Shown here: piece by piece, positions 47,701-59,554 of the stretch
Position numbering within the stretch: the first letter of the stretch is position 1
Layout of the letters: each line of letters begins with the position of its first letter
Origin: Aedes albopictus
Lineage: Eukaryota > Arthropoda > Insecta > Diptera > Culicidae
Assembly: GCF_035046485.1 (NCBI RefSeq)
Contig: NC_085138.1
Span: 23,716,800-23,780,799, forward strand
Length of the DNA: 64,000 bases
Reading direction: 5' to 3'
Made by a program: the position numbers and the translations under genes
Notes under the pieces: model-generated
The model's database searches: none
What the model saw: the letters and a program-made list of their open reading frames with translations, nothing else
What the model was told of the DNA's origin: nothing

Positions 47701-48843
47701 AAACCAGGTATTTTGCTCTTAGCATGACGTTTGTTTGAATTGAATACTAGTGAAAATTCGTGCAAATGGTTGTACAAATTCCTTGCTTTTACCTAGCGGA
47801 ACGGGATCCGGTATATCTGGAAAATTTGGCATGCTGTTTCTGTATTCCATGAATAAACATCACAAAATTTAGCTATTCAACCAAGCTTGTCATTTGGTAA
47901 AAAAAAACTAAGATAAGATTGAAGTGGTTCTCTTGGAGAAATACTTGGTGAAATTTCCTGTGATTCTCGAGTAAAAAAAGGTTGATAATTGTGGATAAAA
48001 ACCTTAATTATTAAAATATTAAAATATTAAATTTTTGAAATATTTCTCTGGAACTCTTTGAATATCTTTGAGTTGGCTCGATATTAAAAAAATAAATCTG
48101 GTGGCCTGCTGGCCTGCCCCCCTCTGGCTACGCCCATGCTTCTTGAACTCAAACATCATCTCTCCTGTTTGGATGCGCCTGGTCTTCACCACGCTTTCGT
48201 CCAACTCTTAGGCTGTGACCATAGTGGATAAGGTGAGATGCGATCGGATGCGATAAGTTATGAGACGAGAAGAGGGATGTTTGATAGACCATAGTGCATG
48301 AGGTTTTCAATGAGGGTGCGCATGTTGTTTTCACATCCTTTTTCGCCTATTTCGTGCGCATCAACGACTCGCGTGATTTGATCGATGAAGTCGCTTGTAT
48401 GTTGAAGCGCTTCTTTGGATGTGGGTAGTGAAATGATCGTTTCATCTATAAGAGCGGAAAGATAAAATGCACCCGCTTTTTGTTTTGCGCGGGCCGTTTT
48501 TTTTGCTATAACTTAGTAGTTTTGATCCTGTTGCAATAGCAAAAACCGACCAGTTCAGAAAAAAAAATCTGATGAAACTGTACAAGATTGAGATTATTGA
48601 ATTAATTATTTGAGAAAAGAATGTATACAATTCAATTGTATCCGCGTGAGCGATGTCTTTATGTATACACATATTTTTACTTTCCGGACTGGGCTATCTG
48701 AGTGTTGATTTCAATTTAAATCAATATGAGACTGTTATACTGATTTTCGGCATTAAAACATTACTTGATTGTGCTGACCTCGGCAAAAAGAAACAAAAAT
48801 TCGGCAAGTATGTATTATTTAAGGGTATAGGTTTTTTTTTTAT
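47701..48843. other. AT-rich non-coding sequence
   Basis: No gene recognised. A segment at 48208-48300 with CATAGTGGATAAGGTGAGAT and GATGCGATAAG resembles, in reverse, sequence near 53780-53930, so both may be fragments of one dispersed repeat. Confidence 0.35.
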
Positions 48844-49139
48844 TAAGGTACACCGGGCAAGTTGAAACGGGTGGGGCAAGATGAAACAGTGCAAAATCGA
48901 GCCAAAAAACGGAACTTATTTTTGCCGCTGGTTTGAAGCAATAAAAAGTATGTACCCCAAAGGAAAAAACCATGCTAAATCGATTGGTGATGATCTCGTG
49001 ACCGGCAGGTGACGGGAAGTGGCCTCTTTGGCCACTTTTAGGTCCCGAACCTGGTTTTCCGGGTTCCGCACCAGGCTATTTTCAATCATATCAGCTAAAT
49101 ATAGAGTGCGGCACATCATTTCATGTCTTTTTTTGGTAA

Positions 49140-49870
49140 GGGTGTTAGTGGCGACTATTTAAGACCTCACCAAGGTCATATGGCCACTTCCGGATCCTGG
49201 TCCAGTTCCTCCGGTTCCGGATTCCGGCCATTTCAAGTGAAGTCACCTAAATATACAGTGCGACATATCAATTCATATCTATTTTCAACAGGCATGTGAG
49301 TAGTAACTGTTTGAGACCTCACCGAGGTCATTTGGCCACTTCCGAAACCTGGTCCAGTTCCTCCGGATCCGGATTCCGGCCATTTCAAGTGAAGTCAGCT
49401 ATATATACGGTGTGACATATCAATTCATATCTATTTTCAATAAGCATGTGAGTGGTGACTATTTTAGACCTCACCGAGGTCATATGGCCACTCCCGGATC
49501 CTGGTCCAGCACCTCCAGATCCGGATTCCGGCCATTTCAAGTGAAGTCAGCTATATATACGGTGTGACATATCAATTCATATCTATTTTCAACAGGCATG
49601 TGAATGGTAACTGTTTGAGACCTCACCGAGGTCATATGGCCACTTCCGGATCCTGGTCCAGTTCCTCCGGATCCAGATTCCGGCCTTTTCAAGTGAAGTC
49701 AGCTAAATATACGGTGATACATATCAATTCATATCTATTTTCAATAAGCTTTTGAGTGGTGACTATTTGAGACCTCACCGGGGTCATATGGCCACTTCCG
49801 GATCCTGGTTCAGTTCCTCCAGATCCGAAGTCCGTTCATTTCAAGTGAAGTCAGCTGAATATACAGTGCG
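49140..49870 (+). repeat. ~152-bp tandem repeat, left arm (5 copies)
   Basis: Unit contains GAGACCTCACCGAGGTCATA, TGGCCACTTCCGGATCCTGG, TTCCGGCCATTTCAAGTGAA, GTCAGCTATATATACGGTGT and TATCTATTTTCAATAAGCAT. Copies start at about 49149, 49299, 49453, 49605 and 49757. Confidence 0.85.
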
Positions 49871-50970
49871 AAGAACGAAATACATTTTCAGAGTAAATGT
49901 TACACCATTTATTTGCTTTCTAATGTTTTTGTAGTCAAATAACCAGTTTTAATTTTCGTGGATAAAATAACAGTTCAAGTTGAACTGTCATGAAATCTAG
50001 ATATTACTAAAGAGACCGATTCTTGTGGAAATCGCTTCAGAAAATCCTTCGAGAATTATTACGGTATTTCCTTCAATATTTTTTTGTAAATTCTTCCTTG
50101 AGTTTTTATAGAAATCCCTTGGCTAGATGATTAAAAAAGTCCCTAACCACTTTGCTAGACTTTGCTCTGGAACTCTTTTCGGAAATCCTTCGGCAATTTG
50201 TTTGAAAGTAACTTCAGTAATTTCTTTAAGAACTTCTTCAGCAATTTCTTTGGAAAATCCATTGTTAATTTCATTGCGAATTTCTTCCACAATATAATTG
50301 GAAATGCTTTCTGCATATCTTTGGCAAGTGTTATTTTTTGGAGAATTTTCTCATGAATTATCTATATTTTTTATGCGACTTTTTTACTCATAATTTGGGA
50401 AAAATCTTCCGGAATTGTTTTTTTAGCGGTATCCGGATTATTTCATAATCTGATTCTCCGCTCAAAAACTAGTCGAAATCGAGTCCGGGAACTATTTTTA
50501 AAACGCATTTAAAGTTTGTATGGTGAAAAATTTTTGTTCGGGTCGAACTGTCACTTTATCGATTGAATTGCCATTCTATCCACGTAATTCCCTCTGCAAT
50601 GCCTTTGAATATTTTAGGCAATGATTTCCGGAATTTCATCCGTACTGTTTTAACTTATTCAGAAATTATTACGGCTGTAATACTTCCAAGATTTTTTCAC
50701 TAAAGTAATTCGACAAGATATTGTAGGTAATATTATAGATATAATTTGATTTTCAATCCTCTGGGGACGAATTTCTTAGAAGAACTCGTGATGGAATTAT
50801 TGAATGAAAACCCTACAGTAATATTCAGATAAAATACACGGAGCAATTTCCACAGAAGTTGGGTTTTTTACCCTACCAACAAAATTAGCCGCATAAGAGC
50901 TTATCATACAAATGCAATCGGAAGAAAGCTCTTTTAAGATCTTATTCAACAAAAATGTTAGTCCAGTAGT

Positions 50971-51250
50971 GGGCCCATATAGCCGAGGCGATAAACGCAC
51001 GGGTATTCAGCATGACCATGCTGAGGGTGACGGGTTCGATTCCCGGTCGGTCCAGGATCTTTTCGTAAAGGAAATTTCCTTGACTTCCTTGGGCATAGAG
51101 TATCTTCGTGCCTGCCACACGATGTACACATGCAAAATGGTCATTGGCAGAGGAAGCTCTCAGTTAATAACTGTGGAAGTGCTCATAGAGAGCTAAGCTG
51201 AGAAGCAGGCTTTGTCCCAGTGAGGACGTTACGCCAAGAAGAAGAAGAAG
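50971..51250 (+). mobile_element. Feilai-type tRNA-derived SINE, nearly complete
   Basis: Starts GGGCCCATATAGCCGAGGCG with an A-box-like head, followed by the B box GGTTCGATTCCC near 51032. The body (GATCTTTTCGTAAAGG, TCATTGGCAGAGGAAGCTCT, CTAAGCTGAGAAGCAGGCTT) ends in a (GAA)n tail. A 13-bp duplication, TTAGTCCAGTAGT, flanks it (50958-50970 and 51251-51263). This matches the Feilai SINE described from Aedes. It is Pol III-derived and needs LINE machinery to move. The intact duplication indicates a fairly recent insertion, into the spacer of the larger element. Confidence 0.88.
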
Positions 51251-51379
51251 TTAGTCCAGTAGTAAAATCGATACATCCATTTGCTTAACTGTAATTTTAT
51301 CTACGGAAATAATAAAAAATGTTTTGTTTATTTGCCTACAAAAACACAAGAAATCAAATAGAAGATGTTATATTTACAC

Positions 51380-52740
51380 TGAATAAATATTTCATTCTTC
51401 GCACCGCATATTCAGCTGAGTTCACTTGAAATGGCCGGAACCCGGAATTCGAGTAATTGAAGCAGGATCCCGGAGTGGCCATGTGAGGTCTCAAACAGTC
51501 ACCACTTACATTCTTACAAAAAATAGATATGAAATGATAGTTGCAATTTATGCTTAGTAAACTTCACTTGACATGGCTGGAAACCGCATCCGGAGGAACT
51601 GGACCAGGATCCGGAAGTGGCCATATGACCTCGGTGGGGTCTCAAACAGTTACCATTCACATGCCTGTTGAAAATAGATATGATTTGATATGTCACACCG
51701 TATATATAGCTGACTTCATTTGACATGGCCGGAATCCGGATCCAGAAGAACTGGACCAGGATCCGGAAGTGGCCATATGACCTCGGTGAGGTATAAACCA
51801 GTCACCATTCACATGCTTATTGAAAATAGATATGAATTGATATGTCACACCGTATATATAGCTGACTTCACTTGAAATGGCCGGAATCCGGATCCGGAGA
51901 TACTGGACCAGGATCCGGAAGTGGACATATGACCTCGGTGAGGTCTAAAATAGTCACCACTCACATGCTTATTGAAAATAGATATGAATTGATATGTCGC
52001 ACTGTATATTTAGCTGACTTCACTTGAAATGGCCGGAATCCGGATCCGGAGGAACTGGACCAGGATCCGGAAGTGGCCATATGACCTCGGTGGAGTCTCA
52101 AACAGTTACCATTCACATGCCTGTTGAAAATAGATATAAATTGATATGTCACACCGTATATATAGCTGACTTCATTTGACATGGCCGGAATCCGGATCCA
52201 GAAGAACTGGACCAGGATCCGGAAGTGGCCATATGACCTCGGTGAGGTATAAACCAGTCACCACTCACATGCTTATTGAAAAGAGATATGAATTGATATG
52301 TCACACCGTATATATATCTGACTTCACTTGAAATGGCCGGAATCCGGATCCGGAGATACTGGACCAGGATCAGGAAGTGGACATATGACCTCGGTGAGGT
52401 CTAAAATAGTCACCACTCACATGCTTATTGAAAATAGATATGAATTGATATGTCGCACTGTATATTTAGCTGACTTCACTTGAAATGGCCGGAACCCGGA
52501 TCCGGAGGAACTGGACCAGGATCCGGAAGTGGCCATATGACCTCGGTGAGGTCTCAAACAGTTACTACTCACATGCCTGTTGAAAATAGATATGAATTGA
52601 TATGTCGCACTGTATATTTAGGTGACTTCACTTGAAATGGCCGGAATCCGGAACCGGAGGAACTGGACCAGGATCCGGAAGTGGCCATATGACCTTGGTG
52701 AGGTCTTAAATAGTCGCCACTAACACCCTTACCAAAAATA
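51380..52740 (-). repeat. ~152-bp tandem repeat, right arm (9 copies)
   Basis: Inverted copies of the left-arm unit. The anchor GACCTCGGTGAGGTCT and close variants recur at about 51485, 51638, 51788, 51941, 52094, 52245, 52398, 52551 and 52703. Alternate units share the same variants (TATATATAGCTGACTTCATT versus TATATTTAGCTGACTTCACT), pointing to expansion by a higher-order unit. Confidence 0.85.
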
Positions 52741-53162
52741 GACATGAAATGATGTGCCGCACTCTATATTTAGCTGATTTGATTGAAAATAGCCTGGTGC
52801 GGAACCCGGAAAACCAGGTTCGGGACCTAAAAGTGGCCAAAGAGGCCACTTCCCGTCACCTGCCGGTCACGAGATCATCACCAATCGATTTAGCATGGTT
52901 TTTTCCTTTGGGGTACATACTTTTTATTGCTTCAAACCAGCGGCAAAAATAAGTTCCGTTTTTTGGCTCGATTTTGCCCACTGTGCAGTGGGTTAACATG
53001 ATGTTTTCTAATGATGATAAACAATTTGCTTGCCATAACGCATAGTTTTTGATTCAAACAATCTTTTAGCAAAGAATAAATTTCCAAATTTTATTGAAAT
53101 CCGTTTCAAAACTTCGCGTTTCATTTTGCCCCACCCGTTTCAACTTGCCCCGGTGTACCTTA

Positions 53163-54265
53163 CACAATTTCTACGCGATAGCTACGAGAAAAGATGTCTC
53201 TAATAAGTACACAATATTCATCATATATTATAGGTAAAAGAGTATCAATCGAAATCGATGTCACACTTTTTTCGTTAAGGGATCTAGTTTTGCTTGACAA
53301 AGAAAAAGCAGAACCAGTCAATCAGAATCCTTTTAGCAATTAAGTTGAATACCATAAAACCCTTAACTTTATAACTTGCACATGAATAACATGCACTGAA
53401 CAAACGGCCATATCGAACATTGATCACGATCACTTGATTTAAATCTCGAACAGAGAAAATAAAATGTTTTTTTATACACATATAATAACAAAATTATGCT
53501 GTAAAAAACTTAAACAATTTGATGGAGTACTATTTTATATGCAATGAAATATATTATTTTACGTGGCGATCGATAGACAGTACGATAAATTTTTATTACG
53601 TCTGGTCCATCAAAATGCAAGTCTTGTGAAAAAGCATTGAGTTATGTTTAAAAACAACTTATAAACGCGTTTTATATTACCTACTAGCATTCCCAACACA
53701 TTATATAAGCATTCCTTTACATACACAACGAGCGCAATCATAAAATCCATACCCGACAAGCGTTCTCTTGCGTTCACATGCGTCGAAGCAGCTCCATCGC
53801 ATCTCCGCACTCATCGCAACTCATCTACTATGTACGGTTCATGCGTTCTGCATATAGTTTCCACAGAGTGTGCTTCGACGCTTATCCGATCTCTTTTCTC
53901 TTTGCATCGCACCTTACCCACTATGTGCTCAACGTTACTCTTCTAAGAAGTGCAGCGTACGATGCCTTATCACCCGCCTCGACCATCAACGTATCGCCCT
54001 TTTAGCACAGGTCAACGGTATTCTTTCTTCTGCTGTTCCTTCATCTTTTCTGCCTTCTTTACCTGCTTGATTTGTACATTGCGCCTTCGGTCCTCTCTCC
54101 GATTGCAAGCGCACTTCTGTACATTCTTCTATTTTTGTAGGAATACATTTTTTCTTGGCTTGTTCCTGACTCTTTTCTCTAAGCAAGTATTCTGGTGGCT
54201 CTTCAGTGTCTCTTGATCTTTAGCTGTAGCGCGATCCGTGCCTTTCGCCGAAGACTTCTCTACTT
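53163..54265. other. Non-coding sequence
   Basis: No gene recognised. Open frames at 53778-54216 (plus) and 53986-54186 (minus, Lys/Glu-rich) lack conserved features. Confidence 0.35.
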
Positions 54266-54266
54266 A

Positions 54267-54380
54267 AGAGCCCATATAGCCACAGCTGTAATTTGTTAAG
54301 GCGAGAGTATTCAGCATGAATATGTTGAGGGTGACGGTTTCGATTCTTGGTCGATCCAGGAACTTTTTGTATTGGAAATA
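54267..54380 (+). repeat. Diverged Feilai-like SINE head
   Basis: GAGCCCATATAGCC, then TATTCAGCATGAATATG and GAGGGTGACGGTTTCGATTC, parallel the head and B box of the SINE at 50971, with many substitutions and no body or tail. Confidence 0.55.
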
Positions 54381-54627
54381 GTAGTGTACAGATGTTGGCT
54401 TTCTCAGTCTAGGGCAAGGTGTATTGAAGGAAGGTGTAAGCATCTAAGCAGTCAGTGGATGCGGGGAGAGGCACATGGCGGGGGTGGTGGAGACAAAAGC
54501 TGGCGAGTTTGTTTACGCTACAGAGCGCCACAAAACAGCTACAACTACAAAACATCGGCTAATGGTTGCTGAGGGGTTGTTACGGCTGAAAGTGTTTGTT
54601 ATTTGCCGTCACGCAGTTAAAAAGATA

Positions 54628-54780
54628 CTAAGGGTCTGTTTCGATTGGCGAATTAAAATTAATTTTTACTTAAATTTGACAGTTCGACACTTAAACTTGA
54701 CAGTTCTCCTAAGGAAATAATTATCGAACTGTCAAGTTTAAGTGGATATTAATTTTAATTCTCCAACTTCACCAACTAGC
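54628..54780. mobile_element. ~150-bp hairpin MITE
   Basis: GAATTAAAATTAATTTTTAC...TTTGACAGTTCG at the left pairs with CGAACTGTCAAGTTTAAGTG...TTAATTTTAATTC at the right. Weaker pairing extends outward on both sides. No coding capacity; target duplication unresolved. Confidence 0.6.
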
Positions 54781-55310
54781 TAGCTGTCATTAGATTTAAT
54801 ATGGCGGATTGTGCAATCTGACATATTGGATTACCTGCCTTATAATTACCTTGGTCTAGGGTCAATCTAAATGGCTAGTTTTGGATTACCCGACGATTCG
54901 GTCGGCTTCATTTGGCCTTTATCAAGGGAAAAACTAAAAACATTGCACATTTAGTATACTTTAACATTAAACATCGATTACTTGTACCTACTCAGTCAAC
55001 CGTTTTTTGTCTTATGGTTTAATGCCGTCATAGGGGGTGTGGGCTTCTTGTTTTCTGCAATTATCATACATATAGTATTTACAAATTTTATGGACTGCAC
55101 AGTGCACAGGTGAACACTACACTATTTGACGGTACTCAACGGCTATTTTAAACATGGAGGATTAGATTTAGAGCTATTGTTCGACATCTGTTAGGTCTAC
55201 TGTATCTACTGTGATATATGCTCTATCGTTGCTCATTTGTCTTCTCCGTAATTGGATTGTCTTGACTGTGTGTAAAATACCAGTATACGTGATATTTAGC
55301 CCATCTACGT
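54781..55310. other. Non-coding sequence next to the Penelope-like element
   Basis: No gene recognised. Part may be 3' sequence of the minus-strand element at 55315-56760. Confidence 0.35.
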
Positions 55311-55314
55311 CTGT

Positions 55315-56760
55315 TTACAGAAAGTTTACCGTGTTGGAAGTGTTGTGTATGTGACACATTTCCAACGTCGGTAAGGCAGAAGAACGGTACGATCTGTCAA
55401 CTATTTTTGTACCGTCTAGATTGAATGTGTGTTGACATTCGAGCATATGTTGTATTAGTGCTATTTTTGGCTGAGTATCGTGTTCTGTGATATTTGGAGT
55501 GTTTGTTAACATTTGACCTGTGTCCACTGTCCAGTGATTCTCTTTGCGAGATGATTGGTCGTCATACCTATGTATACTTTATCACAATTGGTACATGGTA
55601 TACTGTAAATGACGTTATGCTTTTCTAGGGGTGTAACTGCATCTTTTACAGGCTTGAGAAGTGTTTTTGTGGTTTTTATGTTGTATGTGGCTATTTTAAC
55701 AGACGGATATTCTCTTTTAAGGATCTCTGATATGGAACGGCGTGGAGTGTGCTGCGATACTGGGAGGATTGTTGTTGTTCGTGGATCTGCTGGCGAAGAT
55801 TGTTCTGGTGGGTGGCTATGATGTATATTGTGATTGGAGGGAGCTGCCGTGATGAGCACTGCTTGGTTGTTCCTGATGTGGCTTGTTAGTCTGTTGATTA
55901 ATGACGAAGGGTAGTTGTTCTGTCGTAGGATTTGAAAAAAATGTGTTTGAGTTGTTGATTAGCTGTGTAGCTCGGTTTATGAGGTTTTTAGCAACGTTAA
56001 GCTTCATGTTCGTTGGATGGAAGGAATGACAATTCAACAGACGTCTAGAAGAGATGGGCTTGGAATACCACTTCGTACTCACGGTTGCATCGTTGTGGTG
56101 TATCACTAGGGTTTCCTGGAAGGGTAGTGCTCCATCTTTCTCGTCCTCTACGGTGAACTGGAGATGTTGATCGTAGTTGTTGAACGCATCAAGGGTATTT
56201 TGGACTTCGGTTTTGAGTAGTACAAGAAACAGGTCGTCTACGTATTTTTTTTTTAGAGCCCTGATGGTGAAACTCAACTTCTGTGTAACAGTGTCCAACA
56301 AATCTCCCATTACGTAGTCCGCAAGGATCAGTGATAGTGAGCTACTCATAGCAGTTCCGAAAGTCTGCTGGTAGTATCTGTCCCTGGATCGGAAATAGCT
56401 ACTGTTCAAGCACATCTCAACCATTTCCAAAGACACGTCTAGGTTGATCTTCGTTCCTCGTTTGATGTCTGCTTATCGGAATATGATGCTGCGGATGATT
56501 CTCTCCTTCGGAATATTGGTGAACAGCGAAACAACGTCGAAAGAAACTAGAACGTGGTCAGGAGGAATCGTGACGGAGTTGACGTATTCCACAAATGCGA
56601 AACTGTCTTTTCGGAGCGTAAGAATCGCTCACTAGTGGAGATGGCTCGGTGCATGATTCTGGACGCACCGAACAGTTGCCGAACAAGTAGTGGACAAAAC
56701 CGTCCTCCAACGAATCCTATGTCGTAAGAGCTCTGAACTGGTGAGAACCCTGACCTCAAC
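55315..56760 (-). mobile_element. Penelope-like retroelement, 5'-truncated pseudogene
   Basis: Read on the minus strand it opens with DSFAFVEYVNSV and motif A DVVSLFTNIP (about 56540-56504). A stop (SIIFR*ADIKRG) is followed by the RT core: YYQQTFGTAMSSSLSLILADYVM, the catalytic YVDD near 56247-56236, ALPFQETLV, and a thumb-like SFHPTNMKLNVAKNLINRA. A linker leads to a GIY-YIG nuclease (VIYSIPC, KVYIGMTTNHLAKRI, near 55600-55540). In a shifted frame the end reads LIQHMLECQHTF and IVDRSYRSSALPTLEM. RT followed by GIY-YIG defines Penelope-like elements. One stop and at least one frameshift (near 55515) make it inactive. Confidence 0.85.
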
Positions 56761-56959
56761 CACCTCTAGATATTTTGTTAGTAGTCCTGCGTGTGGGTGG
56801 ATTCATTGGAAATAGCGTTTAGGATGCAAGAATGAACGTCCTTTGAGAAGGTTGAGCATCCCGTAACCATAATTTCATTTGTTCCACAATTCTACGGATT
56901 ATCGTATATAACTCTACTGATTTCACAAGAATCACATGCGGCATATAAATAAATAACAA
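56761..56959. other. Non-coding sequence
   Basis: Short AT-rich stretch between the retroelement and the candidate exons at 56960-57255. Nothing recognised. Confidence 0.35.
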
Positions 56960-57255
56960 TTAACTTACACATCCTAAGATCGTTTGAGATCCTCTCGTGA
57001 TCCAGAATTGCGATTCTTTTTCCTGATTTTTGAGGCACCAGCACAAGAGAAAACCTGAAAAGCAATAAACAGAGATATTCTGATCCTAAAAGGAAATTAG
57101 ATCCCGGTCCGATGTGGCATATGAAAATCTGAAAAAATAGTATAAGAATATGATCAATTATTTACGAACTACTTACCAGTCTTTTTCAAATTTTCGCATG
57201 TGTTACGACGGCAGTGTTCTTTTGTGGTTCCAAATCCATATTTGTATCGAAAATC
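56960..57255 (-). CDS. Two small candidate exons of an unrecognised gene (uncertain)
   Basis: On the minus strand, exon 57255-57177 lies between TTGTACTTACAG and GTAAGTAG and reads in its only open frame as 26 codons including HCRRNTCENLKK. After an intron of about 122 bp with acceptor TTTTCAG (57055), exon 57054-56960 continues in frame for 31 codons with LLCWC and ends in TAA. The result is a 57-residue Cys-containing C-terminus. The first exon is also bounded by good splice sites on the plus strand, so the strand is not certain. No family recognised. Confidence 0.3.
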
Positions 57256-58448
57256 CTGTAAGTACAAAAAACTTCAATTAGAATTTCTTTCATTCGAAAA
57301 TAAAAACAACACAACACATTTGATATTTTCTTTTTTGTATTTCTAAACACTTCTCTACAATGGAAAATAAGTTAGGTGCAACATCGATTTGCTCACGCAT
57401 TCTACTAATTTGTTTTAGATGTTTTTCATCCCTCTATCACGTGGTGAAACGTGAGCACAAATATCAGGTTTTAGTTTAAGTAAGTATCGGCGACAACGAA
57501 TATAGATACTTTTACGTTTTGTTTGAGATTTGCCTCTCTTTCTCTGAATATATAGCTTTATGTCGACATGTTTTGTTAGTCCCAATGAAATGATTTTTTT
57601 AACGTCTATCATCTAACAGTTATATGGATGTATTGCACGGGATACTGTTTGAACTTTTTTTTCAATTATTTGACCACTTCTCCGATATGCCTCCTACGTG
57701 TGGAATGATAAAGCTGTTTGTGTGTGTGAGTGCATTACCTTGCTACGGTATACATTTTTAATATAAAATACAACTAGATTTTTTTTATCTTAGTGTTAGT
57801 GATTTTTCTTGGATAAATTAATAGAATCGAGGATGTTGGCGACTATTTTTCGTAATGGTTTCTAAAAATTACTTCAAATTGTCATAAAGTTTACGAAATC
57901 TTTTGGTATAGGGGATTCTGCTTAAGACAGTCAACTTAGCGTCTAAATTAACCTGCTTCACAATTCCGATAATTTACCACAATTACTTGTCCGAATATCG
58001 TTCAGGTTCAATATGATTTTCCATTCGCCCACGTGGTTCAAAAGACGTGCATTCTCAGTTTTCCTGTCTACACCCTGATTGATTCTCTGATTTTCAACAA
58101 AATTTGGCATAATTCTGTCGAGCTGAATGTTTTAATTTATATTGCTGCTTTTCATCGAAGTTTTAGCAAATTTTTGCCAAATCAACGATTCATTGAAATT
58201 CAGCAAAACTTACGGCTCTTGAAAAACTAGCGAAAAATTGCTGGTGCATGCGTTTGGTGTATAGTCACGAATTCTTCGCCCAACTATATTCAGACACAAA
58301 CTAGATGTAAACACGATTGTTTAGTTCCAAAGACGGATTGACACTTATAGGAGGAAGAAATGCCAATGGCGGGACCGAGATACAAACCATCAATAAGTTG
58401 ATTACACTGCGCACGGGTGTTGGTGGGTTGATACCAAACATCATCAGC
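57256..58448. other. Non-coding AT-rich sequence
   Basis: No gene recognised. Short frames such as 57415-57612 (minus, basic) and 58033-58230 (plus) lack support. Confidence 0.35.
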
Positions 58449-58621
58449 TTACTGTGGCTTTTTGGCGGCTTCCCGTTCCCGTTGAGCTTCACGCTCGGCC
58501 ACATCTATAACGCCGATGTTCATGCTGGCGACGTAACCATGGATCACCGAAATACCGGTCTTGACGATGGCCACCGGGGCGGAGAACATGGCCAGCAGCT
58601 TGAACGATGACACACCCAAGA
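58449..58621 (-). CDS. Terminal exon of a small membrane-protein gene
   Basis: Starts after ATTTACAG (AG at 58623-58622) and runs two bases plus 56 sense codons to TAA at 58451-58449. The peptide begins with a hydrophobic stretch (GVSSFKLLAMFSAPVAIVKTGISVIHGYV), then ASMNIGVIDVAEREAQRERE and a short basic end. GC-rich third positions against very AT-rich surroundings, and the clean splice site, make a conserved host exon likely. The open frame extends upstream past the splice site only by chance. The rest of the gene should lie to the right, beyond the (TA)n tract or outside the window. I do not recognise the family; one or two membrane segments and a charged tail are all I can state. Confidence 0.6.
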
Positions 58622-58999
58622 CTGTAAATAAAATTAGGAAATAAACATGTAAAAAACGGGTCAAGAAAATGTGTTCGAGGTGTTTTTGTTCTAGATGCAG
58701 AGTGCTTATTATATTATCATCCTCCATCGAACATCCTGATTGAATCTGTTAGAAAGAAACGTTGCAACTACCACTTATGAAACCCTGCCATCAATATTTA
58801 CTGATTCATTCAAAATGGTACAGTTCAAATGGTTTCAATCCAAGAACCTTACTTTAGTAAGGGGAAATTTTATCTAGTTAAGCTGGTGATCCTTGTGTTT
58901 GCTACTTTCAGAAGAATAAATTGACCAACTCACTTGTCATGCCTCGAGCATGTGTGCTTGTCAACAATGCTATCGTCGCTACTCTAAATAATCAAAACT

Positions 59000-59210
<211 letters not shown>

Positions 59211-59269
59211 TTGACGTAGCCACCTGTTGTGAGATCGCTCCACGAGTTCATGAATTTCTCAAAAATTTC

Positions 59270-59520
59270 TTTCTAAAATTACCCCAGTATTTTTTTCCTA
59301 GAATTTCAACAGACATTTCTTCCAAAAATTTATTCGAAGATTCCTCCAGGAGCTCCTCATGTCATTCCTTCAGGATTCTTCTAGTATTCCTAGTATTTCT
59401 AGTTTCGGGAATCGTTCACTAGATGCCTTTCTCCAGAGTCCCGGAAGGAACTATTGGATAAAACCCATAAGCAACTCCAGGTGGAATTCCTTACAAAACT
59501 GACAAAGGAATCCCTTAAAA
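59270..59520. repeat. Diverged 12-bp satellite patch
   Basis: Units such as ATTCCTCCAGGAGCTCCT resemble the satellite elsewhere in the window. No gene. Confidence 0.45.
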
Positions 59521-59554
59521 GTTTTCGTACCTTGCTTAACTGCATGCCCGGGAA

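Larger units (their letters stand above)
48846..53160. mobile_element. 4.3-kb TA-flanked inverted-repeat element with internal tandem repeats
   Basis: Ends are inverted copies (left AGGTACACCGGGCAAGTTGA; the right end has one extra G in the G run), followed by GGGTGGGGCAA. TA lies on both sides (48844-48845 and 53161-53162). The termini continue inward as paired sequence of about 300 bp or more (GAAGTGGCCTCTTTGGCCAC near 49015 and its mirror near 52845). The right end has about 130 bp (roughly 52977-53115) missing from the left. Next come ~152-bp tandem repeats, in opposite orientations in the two arms, then a spacer (49870-51400) with a SINE. No transposase, so it is non-autonomous. Confidence 0.85.

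Noticed and set aside
48846..53160. CRISPR-like array of regularly spaced repeats
   Set aside because: Whole ~152-bp units repeat without unique spacers, in both orientations, in a eukaryotic context; this is a tandem repeat inside a transposable element.
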